This document shows, in pieces, positions 1-5,036 of a stretch of 5,293 bases of DNA. Origin of the DNA: Hyphomonadaceae bacterium (lineage in GTDB: Bacteria > Pseudomonadota > Alphaproteobacteria > Caulobacterales > Hyphomonadaceae). Position 1 is the first letter of the stretch; every line of letters starts with the position of its first letter. Below the pieces are notes generated by a model. That model did no database searches. It saw only the letters and a program-made list of their open reading frames with translations, and had not been told where the DNA came from. The translations under genes were made by a program, and so were the position numbers. The stretch spans positions 1 through 5,293 of the forward strand of contig JAUYSA010000265.1 in NCBI GenBank assembly GCA_030696545.1. Direction: 5' to 3'.

Positions 1-451
1 CTACGGCGTCCAGCGTCTTGCCGAGCGTATCCAGCTTGCGCACCTTGATGTTGAGCTGGTTCGAAGCCTGATAGCCGGTAAGGCGCGGACGTGCATTGTT
101 CGGATACTCATAGACCGGGTTCAGCGATAGCTGGCCCGTCTGCATGTCGCGATCGGCAATGCCCGCGGCTTTCACGGCGGCGAACACGCCATTCATCTTC
201 TCCGCCTGCTGCGCCATCGCTTCCGCGGCGGTCTTGGCTTCCACCTGCACGCCAAGGCTGATCATCGCAATGTCTGGCGCCTGGTCGACAGTGCCTTTGC
301 CGGTCAGCGTGATCGTGGTCTCAGGCTGGATCGTGCTCATCGGCAGCATCCCATGTTGCGGTCCCATCGGTGGCTGGGCCATCGCCATCGGTGCTGTTGC
401 GCAACCTGCCAGCACGGTGGCGGCAAGCAGGGCGGGGGCAAGGCGTGTCAT
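1..451 (-). CDS. SIMPL domain (DUF541) exported protein, N-terminal part; C-terminus beyond left edge
   Basis: The 150 visible codons read leftward and continue past the window edge. Residues 1-17 form a short signal sequence ending in a lipobox, L14-A-G-C17, so the protein is probably an outer-membrane or periplasmic lipoprotein. A second small-residue stretch (AMAQ, about 23-26) could instead serve signal peptidase I. After a Met/Pro-rich linker (27-45), residues about 46-150 match the start of the SIMPL/DUF541 fold: ITLTGKGTVDQAPDIA, then GVQVEAKTAAEA, a helix with Q-x-x-x-M-N, and the family-typical 'GYQASNQLNIKVRKLD'. Family members (E. coli YggE, B. subtilis and Brucella BP26-like proteins) are periplasmic and linked to oxidative or envelope stress, with no enzymatic activity known. 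The ATG at 451 was chosen because AAAGG lies 9 nt upstream. An in-frame ATG at 469 lacks a ribosome binding site. No EcfG-type promoter is upstream. The family call is confident; the role is not. Confidence 0.88.
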   Translation of the reverse strand, partial: MTRLAPALLAATVLAGCATAPMAMAQPPMGPQHGMLPMSTIQPETTITLTGKGTVDQAPDIAMISLGVQVEAKTAAEAMAQQAEKMNGVFAAVKAAGIADRDMQTGQLSLNPVYEYPNNARPRLTGYQASNQLNIKVRKLDTLGKTLDAV

Positions 452-497
452 GGTGTGTGACCTTTCCATGGTCGTTGCATCGTCCGTCAGTCCGGGG

Positions 498-529
498 AGT
501 ATAGCGGACGCGTGACGGATTTCTCCGTC
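498..529 (-). promoter_or_regulatory. Possible promoter/operator of the SIMPL gene: TATACT -10 box and an inverted repeat
   Basis: On the minus strand TATACT (498-503) lies 47 nt upstream of the ATG at 451 and differs from the -10 consensus TATAAT at one position. There is no good -35 hexamer at 16-18 bp. In its place is a perfect inverted repeat, GACGGA-N4-TCCGTC (514-529), which would cover the -35 position and could be an activator or repressor site. The rest of the 189-bp gap (452-640) holds nothing else I recognise, and no terminator is visible after the leftward gene ending at 641. Confidence 0.25.
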
Positions 530-640
530 CAAATGGGGCGGGCCTGTGGCGCGGCAAGCGCGAACTGGCGGCGTGATGTGGCGGTCTGCGAACCCTTTCA
601 CAGCGTAGCGGAAAAGCAACGCCCTTACCTGCGGGGCACG

Positions 641-1225
641 TCAGAGCAGCAGCGCGTTGATCCCGAAATAGCCCCCGGCCAGCGCCAGCGAGACCAGCAT
701 GATTCTCGCAAGATCCCGCTCCAGCCGCATCTCCCGCTCGCGCCGCAACCGCCCCTGTAACCCCTCCAGAACCGGCGTCGTCTCGATATAATGGTCAGAC
801 CGGAAAGCGATCATCGGCTTGGTGATCACAAGGGCGAGGATCGCGCCCACCACCAGTATCCCGATCAGCAGATATCCGCACACGAACGAAACCACGCTCC
901 ATGTCAGCCCGCCCAGCCAGTCGAACTTCTCGCCCGGGCGCTGCATTCCCTTGGTCATCATGCCCATGCCGGCAAACGACAGGATCTGAAGGTCGATCAG
1001 CGGCGGGGGCGGCGGCAGGGAAACCGCCAGCAACGGGCCATGCACCACATGCGCAATCGCTGCCGAAAGCGAGCGATACCCACTCACCAGCTGCTCGATT
1101 TCCCCTGCCACGGGCAAGCCAAACTGCCGCTGCACCAGACTGATCAAAGGCGGCACGCTCAGCGCGATGCCGACCAGATAGAGCAGGTAATCGCTCCGTT
1201 TGATTGCAGCCGCGTCCAGGGTCAT
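641..1225 (-). CDS. Multi-pass membrane protein of unknown function (194 aa)
   Basis: I do not recognise the family. The reading frame looks genuine. It has hydrophobic segments at about residues 13-32, 55-70, 107-136 and 175-194, separated by charged loops, which is a sensible membrane topology. A run of five prolines (71-75) follows the second hydrophobic segment. The third segment contains FVCGYLLIGILVVGAIL. It is followed by a soluble, strongly charged helix (about 152-173, rich in Arg/Glu, RRERE...RLERDLAR) that is probably cytoplasmic. The last hydrophobic helix ends at the stop codon. The ATG at 1225 has no clear Shine-Dalgarno sequence, so the start is only fairly sure. The gene lies 158 bp downstream of the tRNA on the same strand, with no terminator or recognisable promoter between, so read-through from the tRNA is possible. 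Confidence 0.7.
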   Translation of the reverse strand: MTLDAAAIKRSDYLLYLVGIALSVPPLISLVQRQFGLPVAGEIEQLVSGYRSLSAAIAHVVHGPLLAVSLPPPPPLIDLQILSFAGMGMMTKGMQRPGEKFDWLGGLTWSVVSFVCGYLLIGILVVGAILALVITKPMIAFRSDHYIETTPVLEGLQGRLRREREMRLERDLARIMLVSLALAGGYFGINALLL

Positions 1226-1383
1226 GGTGCGATTCTAACATACTCCCGCCGCCAGCCGATGTGTTCGACTATTCATCCGCGACGTCTCATCGATGGTCAT
1301 CGCCTCGAAGTGCGCTTCTTGAAGATTCGAACTCCAGGTTTGAAACTCGTCCGCCTTCCAGAAGTGCGCGGTCGACAGAGAGT

Positions 1384-1459
1384 TGGTGGGCCCGGCAGGA
1401 CTCGAACCTGCAACCAGACCGTTATGAGCGGCCGGCTCTAACCATTGAGCTACAGGCCC
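1384..1459 (-). tRNA. tRNA-Ile2 with CAU anticodon (lysidine type); tRNA-Met less likely
   Basis: A complete 76-nt cloverleaf folds on the minus strand. The acceptor stem is GGGCCTG/CGGGCCC with one T6-G67 wobble. The D arm is GCTC-AATGGTTA-GAGC. The anticodon stem is GGCCG/CGGTC with loop CTCATAA (anticodon CAT, 1424-1426 on the plus strand). The T arm is GCAGG-TTCGAGT-CCTGC, the discriminator is A, and CCA is encoded. A CAU anticodon can mean initiator Met, elongator Met or Ile2. G1-C72 pairing argues against initiator. The 8-nt D loop resembles E. coli ileX rather than metT. The C4-G69 and C5-G68 pairs match acceptor-stem features used by TilS, the lysidine synthetase that converts C34 so the tRNA reads AUA as Ile. 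The Ile2 identity is therefore well supported but inferred. Confidence 0.93.
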
Positions 1460-1475
1460 CACCGGGAAGGGCGGC

Positions 1476-1503
1476 ACAATACGCATTTTTGGGGCGAGGC
1501 CAA
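1476..1503 (-). promoter_or_regulatory. Possible sigma-70 promoter for the tRNA gene
   Basis: On the minus strand TTGGCC (1498-1503) and TATTGT (1476-1481) are spaced 16 bp apart. The -10 box ends 17 bp before the first tRNA base, as expected for a short processed leader. Both hexamers are imperfect (4 of 6 each). The site sits in the 70-bp gap after the hydrolase gene, where a tRNA promoter would be expected unless the tRNA is read from upstream. Confidence 0.3.
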
Positions 1504-1529
1504 CCGGCCGGAATGGCCGCTAACGGAGG

Positions 1530-2372
1530 CTATTTCGGCATTCTTGCGTCGATCCACGCCTGGATGTCGGCCATTACGGCCTCCTTGCCTGTGTCGGCCA
1601 GCAGGTCGTGGAAGTGGCCTGGATAAATTTTCAGCGTCTTGTCCTTCGAGCCCGCAGTCTTGTGGAAGAACTCGCTGCCCGCCGGCACGGTCGCCTTGTC
1701 GTCCGAGCCATGCAGGATCAGCACCGGAAGGATGATTTTTGGAAAGCTCGTCTCGAGCCGCTTGTCTGCCTTCCACAGCGCGCCGACGGTGCGCGCCGGT
1801 TGTGTCTCGTTGGCGATCAGCGGATCAGCATTCAAAGCCGCCAGTGCAGCCGCCTCGCGCGTAAAGTCCTTGTTCTTCAGCTTCAGTACGCCAATGTCCG
1901 GCGCCCACGATCCTATCCATTCGATCAGATCCAGAGCCGGCCGCGGCGCCGGCACGCGGAAGGCAAAGCTCTCGCATATCAGTCCGGCGAGCTCCGCCGG
2001 ATGATCAAGCGCATAGGTGCATGCGATCACGCCGCCAGCGCTGTGACCCAGCATGAAAACGGGAAGCCCGGGCTCGCGCGCCTTCGCAAGCTTCACGGCC
2101 AGATCGACATCGCCGACGTACTCGGCCACCTGCTTCACATGAAAGCGCGGGCCGTCGGACTTTCCCCTCCCGCGCAAGTCGGCGGCGTAAACGGCAAAGC
2201 CGTTTGCCACGAATTGCTGGGCAGCCCACACATACTGGCCGCTGTGTGAATTGAAGCCATGGCTGATGACGACCACGCCGCGCGCGCGGCCAGCAGGGCG
2301 CCACGACCGTAGGAAGATTTTCAGATTGCCGGCGCCGTCGACAAACTCTTCTTTGGGCGAAATGCCGGACAT
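1530..2372 (-). CDS. Alpha/beta hydrolase, monoacylglycerol lipase / lysophospholipase-like (Hydrolase_4)
   Basis: This 280-aa protein has all the landmarks of a serine alpha/beta hydrolase of the monoglyceride lipase/lysophospholipase group. The oxyanion-hole segment is SHGFNSHSG (37-45). A conserved turn, ADLRGRGKSDGPR, spans 64-76. The nucleophile elbow is GHSAG (109-113; Ser111). The acid is in HGSDDKATVP (221-230; probably Asp225), and the catalytic His is in GHFHDLL (252-258; probably His255). Residues about 140-205 form the cap region that sets substrate choice. The likely reaction is ester hydrolysis of monoacylglycerols, lysophospholipids or similar amphipathic esters; the true substrate cannot be told. 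There is no signal peptide, so it is cytoplasmic or membrane-associated. The ATG at 2372 was preferred because GGAG (2378-2381) lies 5 nt upstream and the family N-terminus starts there. The frame is open to an ATG at 2516, but that 48-residue extension looks unlike protein. No EcfG promoter precedes it. Confidence 0.93.
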   Translation of the reverse strand: MSGISPKEEFVDGAGNLKIFLRSWRPAGRARGVVVISHGFNSHSGQYVWAAQQFVANGFAVYAADLRGRGKSDGPRFHVKQVAEYVGDVDLAVKLAKAREPGLPVFMLGHSAGGVIACTYALDHPAELAGLICESFAFRVPAPRPALDLIEWIGSWAPDIGVLKLKNKDFTREAAALAALNADPLIANETQPARTVGALWKADKRLETSFPKIILPVLILHGSDDKATVPAGSEFFHKTAGSKDKTLKIYPGHFHDLLADTGKEAVMADIQAWIDARMPK

Positions 2373-2538
2373 GACTGCTCCACGATTGTGTATGCGGCAT
2401 GCAGCATTATCCACTCCCCGCGCGTGGGCAATCATGACCGTGTGACAAGTCACCTGTGCAGGGCCGTTTGCGCGACAGCTGCGCAAAACCACGGCGCCGT
2501 CGACGCCGCCTTGCATCGGAACGCTATGTCAGACGCAC

Positions 2539-2568
2539 AAAAACGAGGCCGGTTTTTGACCGGCCTCG
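2539..2568 (-). terminator. Rho-independent terminator after the DUF1328 gene
   Basis: A perfect 10-bp stem, CGAGGCCGGT/ACCGGCCTCG (2544-2553 with 2559-2568) and a 5-nt loop are followed on the minus strand by TTTTT (2539-2543). It lies 29 bp beyond the DUF1328 stop codon and separates that gene from the hydrolase gene. There is no T-run on the plus side, so it acts on leftward transcripts only. The 166 bp between it and the hydrolase ATG must hold the hydrolase promoter, but I see only weak candidates there. Confidence 0.9.
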
Positions 2569-2596
2569 CTCACTCATATGGACAGGAAGGGTGTGG

Positions 2597-2770
2597 CTAA
2601 AGAACCGAGCGTCCCTGCACCGCGCGCACAACAAAGGCGAGGATTGTCAGGGCGAGGAACACAACAAACAGGATCTGCGCAATCGACGCGGCCGTCCCTG
2701 CGATGCCGCCAAAGCCGAAGGCTGCCGCGGCAAGAGCCAGAACGAAAAATACAAGCGCCCAACCAAGCAT
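2597..2770 (-). CDS. DUF1328 small membrane protein (57 aa; YtjA-like)
   Basis: The gene encodes a 57-residue protein with two hydrophobic helices (about 2-18 and 30-48) joined by the glycine-rich turn GFGGIAGTA (19-27). It starts with MLGWAL and ends with a short basic tail (RAVQGRS). This order, together with GxAGTAAxIAxILF, is the signature of the DUF1328/YtjA family of inner-membrane proteins of unknown biochemical role. The length is normal for the family. A strong ribosome binding site, GGAGGAG (2777-2783), lies 6 nt before the ATG, which fixes the start. A perfect EcfG-type promoter lies 40 bp upstream of the ATG and a strong terminator follows, so it is a single-gene transcript of the general stress regulon. 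It is divergent from the entericidin gene. Longer minus-strand frames over the same bases are not real. Confidence 0.93.
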   Translation of the reverse strand: MLGWALVFFVLALAAAAFGFGGIAGTAASIAQILFVVFLALTILAFVVRAVQGRSVL

Positions 2771-2809
2771 GGTTCACTCCTCCACCATTTGTCTAAACGT
2801 TGATTGACC

Positions 2810-2834
2810 AACGCCGATACCTGCAGCGCGTTCC
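2810..2834 (-). promoter_or_regulatory. EcfG-type GSR promoter for the DUF1328 gene (GGAAC-N16-CGTT)
   Basis: Read on the minus strand, GGAAC (2830-2834) and CGTT (2810-2813) are separated by exactly 16 bp. This is a perfect match to the promoter recognised by the alphaproteobacterial ECF sigma factor EcfG (SigT in Caulobacter). Transcription would begin near 2803, giving a leader of about 33 nt before the DUF1328 ATG at 2770. The site is 54 bp from the oppositely directed promoter at 2889. Confidence 0.85.
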
Positions 2835-2888
2835 GCAGCAGGTCGGTCAGGCGTCGTTTCGCAAGCGAATGAATTGCCGCTTGTTTAT

Positions 2889-2913
2889 GGAACCCGGCCA
2901 CTGGCTTGGCGTT
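2889..2913 (+). promoter_or_regulatory. EcfG-type GSR promoter for the entericidin gene (GGAAC-N16-CGTT)
   Basis: GGAAC (2889-2893) and CGTT (2910-2913) are separated by 16 bp, a perfect match to the EcfG consensus. Transcription would start near 2920, about 39 nt before the ATG at 2959. The promoter lies inside a spurious longer reading frame (2800-3093), which argues that the true protein starts downstream of it. Confidence 0.85.
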
Positions 2914-2958
2914 CAGGTGACGGTCGGTGAATTACGCCGACGGGACATGGAGATACTT

Positions 2959-3093
2959 ATGAAGACGGCTTTTGCAGCTCTCGCCTTCCTGCTCGCGGCT
3001 TCGGCCGCTGCCTGCAACACGGTTGAAGGTGTTGGTGAAGATGTGACCGCGGCGGGCACTGCCGTCGACAAGGCTGCCGAGAACGCGCAGTAA
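2959..3093 (+). CDS. Entericidin EcnA/B-family small lipoprotein (44 aa)
   Basis: The 44-residue product begins with Lys2 and a hydrophobic stretch (residues 4-18). The single cysteine, Cys19, is then followed by NTVEGVGEDV and a small, acidic, Ala-rich tail. The 'CNTVEGxGxDxxxxGxAxxxAA' pattern is the hallmark of entericidin-like lipoproteins, and the length is typical. Residues before the cysteine are A-A-A, a weak lipobox lacking the usual Leu at -3, but lipidation at Cys19 remains likely. In E. coli the ecnA/ecnB pair acts as antidote and bacteriolytic toxin, with ecnB under the stationary-phase sigma factor. Here there is one copy and no visible partner, so a toxin role is not established. 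The ATG at 2959 is chosen because GGAG (2949-2952) lies 6 nt upstream. An in-frame ATG at 2947 has no usable site. The gene has its own EcfG promoter and terminator. Confidence 0.92.
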   Translation: MKTAFAALAFLLAASAAACNTVEGVGEDVTAAGTAVDKAAENAQ

Positions 3094-3120
3094 AAACGAC
3101 GCCTACCCGTAATCGTACAG

Positions 3121-3156
3121 AACGCCACGCCGATAACCATCGCGCGTGGCGTTTTT
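3121..3156 (+). terminator. Rho-independent terminator after the entericidin gene
   Basis: A perfect 10-bp stem, AACGCCACGC/GCGTGGCGTT (3121-3130 with 3144-3153), is extended by an inner CGAT/ATCG stem with a one-base bulge and an AACC loop. It ends in TTTTT (3152-3156). It sits 27 bp past the entericidin stop codon and works only in the rightward direction. It separates entericidin transcription from the OmpA-like gene. Confidence 0.88.
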
Positions 3157-3223
3157 GTGCGGCGCCTGTCCTGCATTAGCAGGCGGCACCGGCGGCCTTA
3201 GGGCTGCCCTCGTGCAAGTAACC

Positions 3224-3709
3224 ATGATGCGTATTCTCGGATTCATTGGCGCTTCCGTCGCTCTTGTCCTGTCGGCGACAGGCGCTCGCGCGCAAACGGC
3301 GTCGGCGCCGTCCGAATTTGTGTCATGTCCGCGTGCGCGCCTTTCAATCTATTTCGCATCCGGCCAAATCACGGCCTCGCCTGAAGCGCTCGCCCTGATC
3401 GGCCGCATCAGCGAAACTGCCGCGAATTGCCAGCCAGATCGCATAGACCTCGTCGCGCGCATCGATGCTCGCGCTGATGGAAAAAGGGCGGTTGAGCTTG
3501 CCTTGGCCCGCCTGTCCGCTGTGGCGGACGACCTGATTGCGAAGGGCGTGTCAGTCGAAAGCATTCGGATAGCCGCTCAAGCTGCCGGACCGGCGCCTTC
3601 GCCGACCTTCAACCAGATCGATGTTCTGTTCAAAAAAACGGGGGATACGGCCGACGTTGCTGCCAGCCCGTCTGCTCCCCTGCGCACCGCGCCCGGCGAA
3701 GCGATCTAG
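3224..3709 (+). CDS. Exported protein with a single OmpA-like (peptidoglycan-binding type) domain
   Basis: The 161-aa product has a signal peptide (1-23, cleavage after ARA). Residues about 38-138 resemble the OmpA C-terminal domain. IYFASGQITASPEALALI (42-59) corresponds to the usual 'V-Y-F-x-x-G...L-x-P-E-A' start. IDLVARID (74-81) supplies the Asp (Asp81), and LALARLSAVADDLIAKGV (92-109) supplies the Arg (Arg96), that in OmpA bind diaminopimelate of peptidoglycan. The third beta strand is QIDVLFK (131-137). The match is divergent: the usual Asn before the Arg helix is replaced. Cys35 and Cys69 could form a disulfide. There is no beta-barrel or lipobox, so it is probably a soluble periplasmic protein touching the cell wall. 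Start uncertain: ATG 3224 or 3227, neither with a good ribosome binding site; the frame is open to 3146, but that overlaps the terminator. It converges on the next gene with a 13-bp gap. Confidence 0.78.
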   Translation: MMRILGFIGASVALVLSATGARAQTASAPSEFVSCPRARLSIYFASGQITASPEALALIGRISETAANCQPDRIDLVARIDARADGKRAVELALARLSAVADDLIAKGVSVESIRIAAQAAGPAPSPTFNQIDVLFKKTGDTADVAASPSAPLRTAPGEAI

Positions 3710-3722
3710 GTAGCGTCTCGGA

Positions 3723-4058
3723 TTAGCCAACCAGCGGCGGGGGCGCTTCCATCCGGTCGCCCTGACAGGGCAGGCGGCGAACCTGTTCGACTTCGCTTGC
3801 GCTCAGCCGCTCAGCCGCAATGATCTCGCCCTGCACCCGATGCACCATCACCCAGGCTGTCGGCCGCCCATTGGTGTCCTGCGACACCGGAGCGATCTCG
3901 ACCACCTTGGCCTGGCAGGCCCAGCTCGACGCCGCAGTAGCGGACTTGCTCGTGCTGAGCGACGCCTGCTTCACGGTCTGCGCGCTGGCTGCTGACTGGA
4001 AGCCAGCACATGCGGCGAACAAGACAGAAGCGGAAATGATGTTTCTGAGTACGGTCAT
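3723..4058 (-). CDS. Secreted protein of unknown function (111 aa), probable GSR member
   Basis: I do not recognise this family. It has a clear signal peptide: Arg5, a hydrophobic core (about 8-20) and a cleavage site after SAASA (residue 26). The mature chain is about 85 residues. A Ser/Ala/Thr-rich linker (31-46) leads to a compact region (47-100) containing WACQAKVVEIAPVSQD, GRPTAWVMVHRVQGEII and EVEQVRRLPCQGDR. Cys48 and Cys98 flank this region and could be disulfide-bonded in the periplasm. The C-terminus is Pro-rich (APPPL). A lipobox is not convincing (FAAC, Phe at -3). The ATG at 4058 was chosen because AAGGGG (4066-4071) lies 7 nt upstream. The ATG at 4076 has no such site and would coincide with the expected transcription start. 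It lies downstream of phyR on the same strand but is separated by a hairpin, and has its own near-consensus EcfG promoter. Confidence 0.78.
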   Translation of the reverse strand: MTVLRNIISASVLFAACAGFQSAASAQTVKQASLSTSKSATAASSWACQAKVVEIAPVSQDTNGRPTAWVMVHRVQGEIIAAERLSASEVEQVRRLPCQGDRMEAPPPLVG

Positions 4059-4082
4059 GACAAAGCCCCTTGCCATGATCTG

Positions 4083-4108
4083 TACGTGTAGGGGCCGAGC
4101 AGAGTTCC
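4083..4108 (-). promoter_or_regulatory. Near-consensus EcfG-type promoter for the secreted 111-aa protein (GGAAC-N17-CGTA)
   Basis: On the minus strand GGAAC (4104-4108) is followed after 17 bp by CGTA (4083-4086). The -35 box is perfect, the spacing is allowed, and the -10 box has one mismatch in its last base. Predicted transcription begins near 4076, giving an 18-nt leader that holds the AAGGGG ribosome binding site. Orientation, spacing and position all fit, but the mismatch makes this less certain than the other EcfG sites here. Confidence 0.55.
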
Positions 4109-4118
4109 GCGCAGTTTA

Positions 4119-4162
4119 TGAAAATTTTAACGAATAAGGCGCGCAGAAGCCCTGCGCGCCTT
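4119..4162 (-). terminator. Probable terminator of phyR
   Basis: A perfect 11-bp GC-rich stem, AAGGCGCGCAG/CTGCGCGCCTT (4136-4146 with 4152-4162), has a 5-nt loop. It lies 22 bp past the phyR stop codon. On the minus strand the tail reads ATTCGTTAAAATTTT, which is T-rich but not a clean run, so efficiency may be moderate. It also separates phyR from the promoter of the secreted protein at 4083-4108. Confidence 0.7.
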
Positions 4163-4184
4163 GTGGTCATTCGTGAAATTGGAT

Positions 4185-4967
4185 TTAGGCTGTAACAGGC
4201 CGCTCCACATGGAAGAACAGCGCCTGTCCGATCGCCGCCTTCACCGTTTCCGGCTGGAACGGCTTGGTGATCAGGAAGGCCGGTTCCGGCTTCTCGCCTG
4301 TCAGCAAACGCTCCGGGAACGCCGTGATGAAGATCACCGGCACGTCGTGGCCCTTGAGGATGTCGTTCACCGCATCGATGCCTGACGAACCGTCAGCCAG
4401 CTGGATGTCCGCCAGCACCAGACCCGGCCGGCGCAGCTTCACAGCCGCAACAGCCTCCGTCCGCGTCGTCGCAACCGTCGAAACCCGATGGCCAAGATCC
4501 AGCACCAGCGCCTCGATATCCGCAGCGATAACCGGCTCGTCCTCGATGATCAGCACTTCCGTGGCCAGCTCGGCCTCGATATCGCGCTGCGCACGGGCGA
4601 TCAGCGAGCGCACATTCTCGGCGTTATCGTCGAGAATCTGGGCCGCTTCGTCGATCGTGAACCCTTCCAGAGCCGTCAGCAGGAAAGCCTGACGATGGCG
4701 GGGAGGGATGCGCATGACGCGCTGGGAAACCGTGTCCCCGGTCTCGGGCGGCGTTTCCAGCTTGGCGCCGGTAGCGCCCCAGATGGCTTGGAACAGCTTG
4801 TAAAGCGCCACGCGCGGCGGCAGCTCGTCGAGGTCCTGCGTTCCCGATGCAAGCGCCTGAAGGGCCGCTTTCACATAGGAATCGCCGCTTTTCTGTGTTC
4901 CGGTCAGCGCGCGAGCATAGCGGCGCAGATACGGCAAATGAGGTCCAAGTTTCTGAACCAGGCTCAT
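4185..4967 (-). CDS. phyR: PhyR: general stress response anti-anti-sigma response regulator
   Basis: The 260-aa protein fuses an N-terminal sigma-factor-like domain to a C-terminal receiver. Residues about 1-60 resemble sigma region 2 (SLVQKLGPHLPYLRRYARALTG) and 80-132 resemble sigma region 4 (IPPRHRQAFLLTALEGFTIDEAAQIL), as in EcfG mimics. Residues 137-252 are the receiver: acidic pocket E142-D143-E144, phospho-acceptor Asp187 (LADIQLADGSSG), Thr215 and Lys235, with the TAFPERLLTG and KPF segments of the FATGUY receiver class. When phosphorylated by an HWE/HisKA2 kinase, PhyR binds NepR and releases EcfG. All key residues are present and the length is normal. Start: ATG 4967 has GGGAG (4973-4977) 5 nt upstream and gives the usual MSL N-terminus. 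An upstream GTG at 4979 is open but overlaps that site. It is divergent from nepR and has a perfect EcfG promoter, implying positive feedback. No kinase gene is in the window. Confidence 0.97.
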   Translation of the reverse strand: MSLVQKLGPHLPYLRRYARALTGTQKSGDSYVKAALQALASGTQDLDELPPRVALYKLFQAIWGATGAKLETPPETGDTVSQRVMRIPPRHRQAFLLTALEGFTIDEAAQILDDNAENVRSLIARAQRDIEAELATEVLIIEDEPVIAADIEALVLDLGHRVSTVATTRTEAVAAVKLRRPGLVLADIQLADGSSGIDAVNDILKGHDVPVIFITAFPERLLTGEKPEPAFLITKPFQPETVKAAIGQALFFHVERPVTA

Positions 4968-5011
4968 GAAATCTCCCACACGTCTTAAATATAGCCCTAA
5001 CAGAGACCTGA

Positions 5012-5036
5012 AACGCCGTCATGGAACCCGGGTTCC
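5012..5036 (-). promoter_or_regulatory. EcfG-type GSR promoter for phyR (GGAAC-N16-CGTT)
   Basis: On the minus strand GGAAC (5032-5036) and CGTT (5012-5015) are spaced 16 bp apart, a perfect EcfG match. Transcription would start near 5005, about 38 nt before the phyR ATG at 4967. The -35 box is one arm of the 18-bp palindrome at 5021-5038. The site makes phyR a target of the sigma factor it activates. Confidence 0.87.

Noticed and set aside
1307..1369. T-arm-like segment (TGGAG-TTCGAAT-CTTCA on the minus strand) and a 9-bp direct repeat GAAGTGCGC near the tRNA, suggesting a tRNA remnant or att site
   Set aside because: No matching acceptor, D or anticodon arms could be found, the repeat is too short, and no integrase or second copy of the tRNA 3' end is visible.
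791..1441. Plus-strand 216-aa frame
   Set aside because: It is His/Gln/Arg-rich, opposite the membrane protein and running into the tRNA antisense; its composition is that of a shadow frame in GC-rich DNA.
1235..1486. Minus-strand 83-aa reading frame containing PVAQWLEPAAHNGLVAG
   Set aside because: This is the familiar false protein made by translating a tRNA gene; it lies on the CAU tRNA and has no other support.
1204..1626. Plus-strand 140-aa frame containing RQDSNLQPDRYERPALTIEL
   Set aside because: It is antisense translation of the same tRNA, a well-known artefact, and also crosses the end of the hydrolase gene.
1608..2249. Plus-strand 213-aa frame opposite the hydrolase
   Set aside because: The minus strand has a complete catalytic triad and family motifs; this frame has none and no ribosome binding site.
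2373..2516. 48-residue N-terminal extension of the hydrolase (start at 2516)
   Set aside because: The ATG at 2372 has GGAG 5 nt upstream and matches the family N-terminus; the extension has no protein-like features.
2518..2522. GGAAC on the plus strand as another EcfG -35 box
   Set aside because: There is no CGTT at 16-17 bp and no rightward gene begins after it; the same holds for GGAAC copies inside phyR.
2574..2901. Minus-strand frames of 67 and 84 aa (2574-2777 and 2647-2901)
   Set aside because: They overlap the DUF1328 gene in the wrong frames; only the 57-aa frame has family motifs, a strong ribosome binding site and a promoter.
2800..2958. 53-residue extension of the entericidin frame (start at 2800)
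   Set aside because: It contains the EcfG promoter at 2889-2913 and would bury the signal peptide; ATG 2959 has a proper ribosome binding site.
4264..4988. Plus-strand frames of 142 and 166 aa opposite phyR
   Set aside because: They are shadows of phyR, whose identity is certain from its sigma-like and receiver domains.
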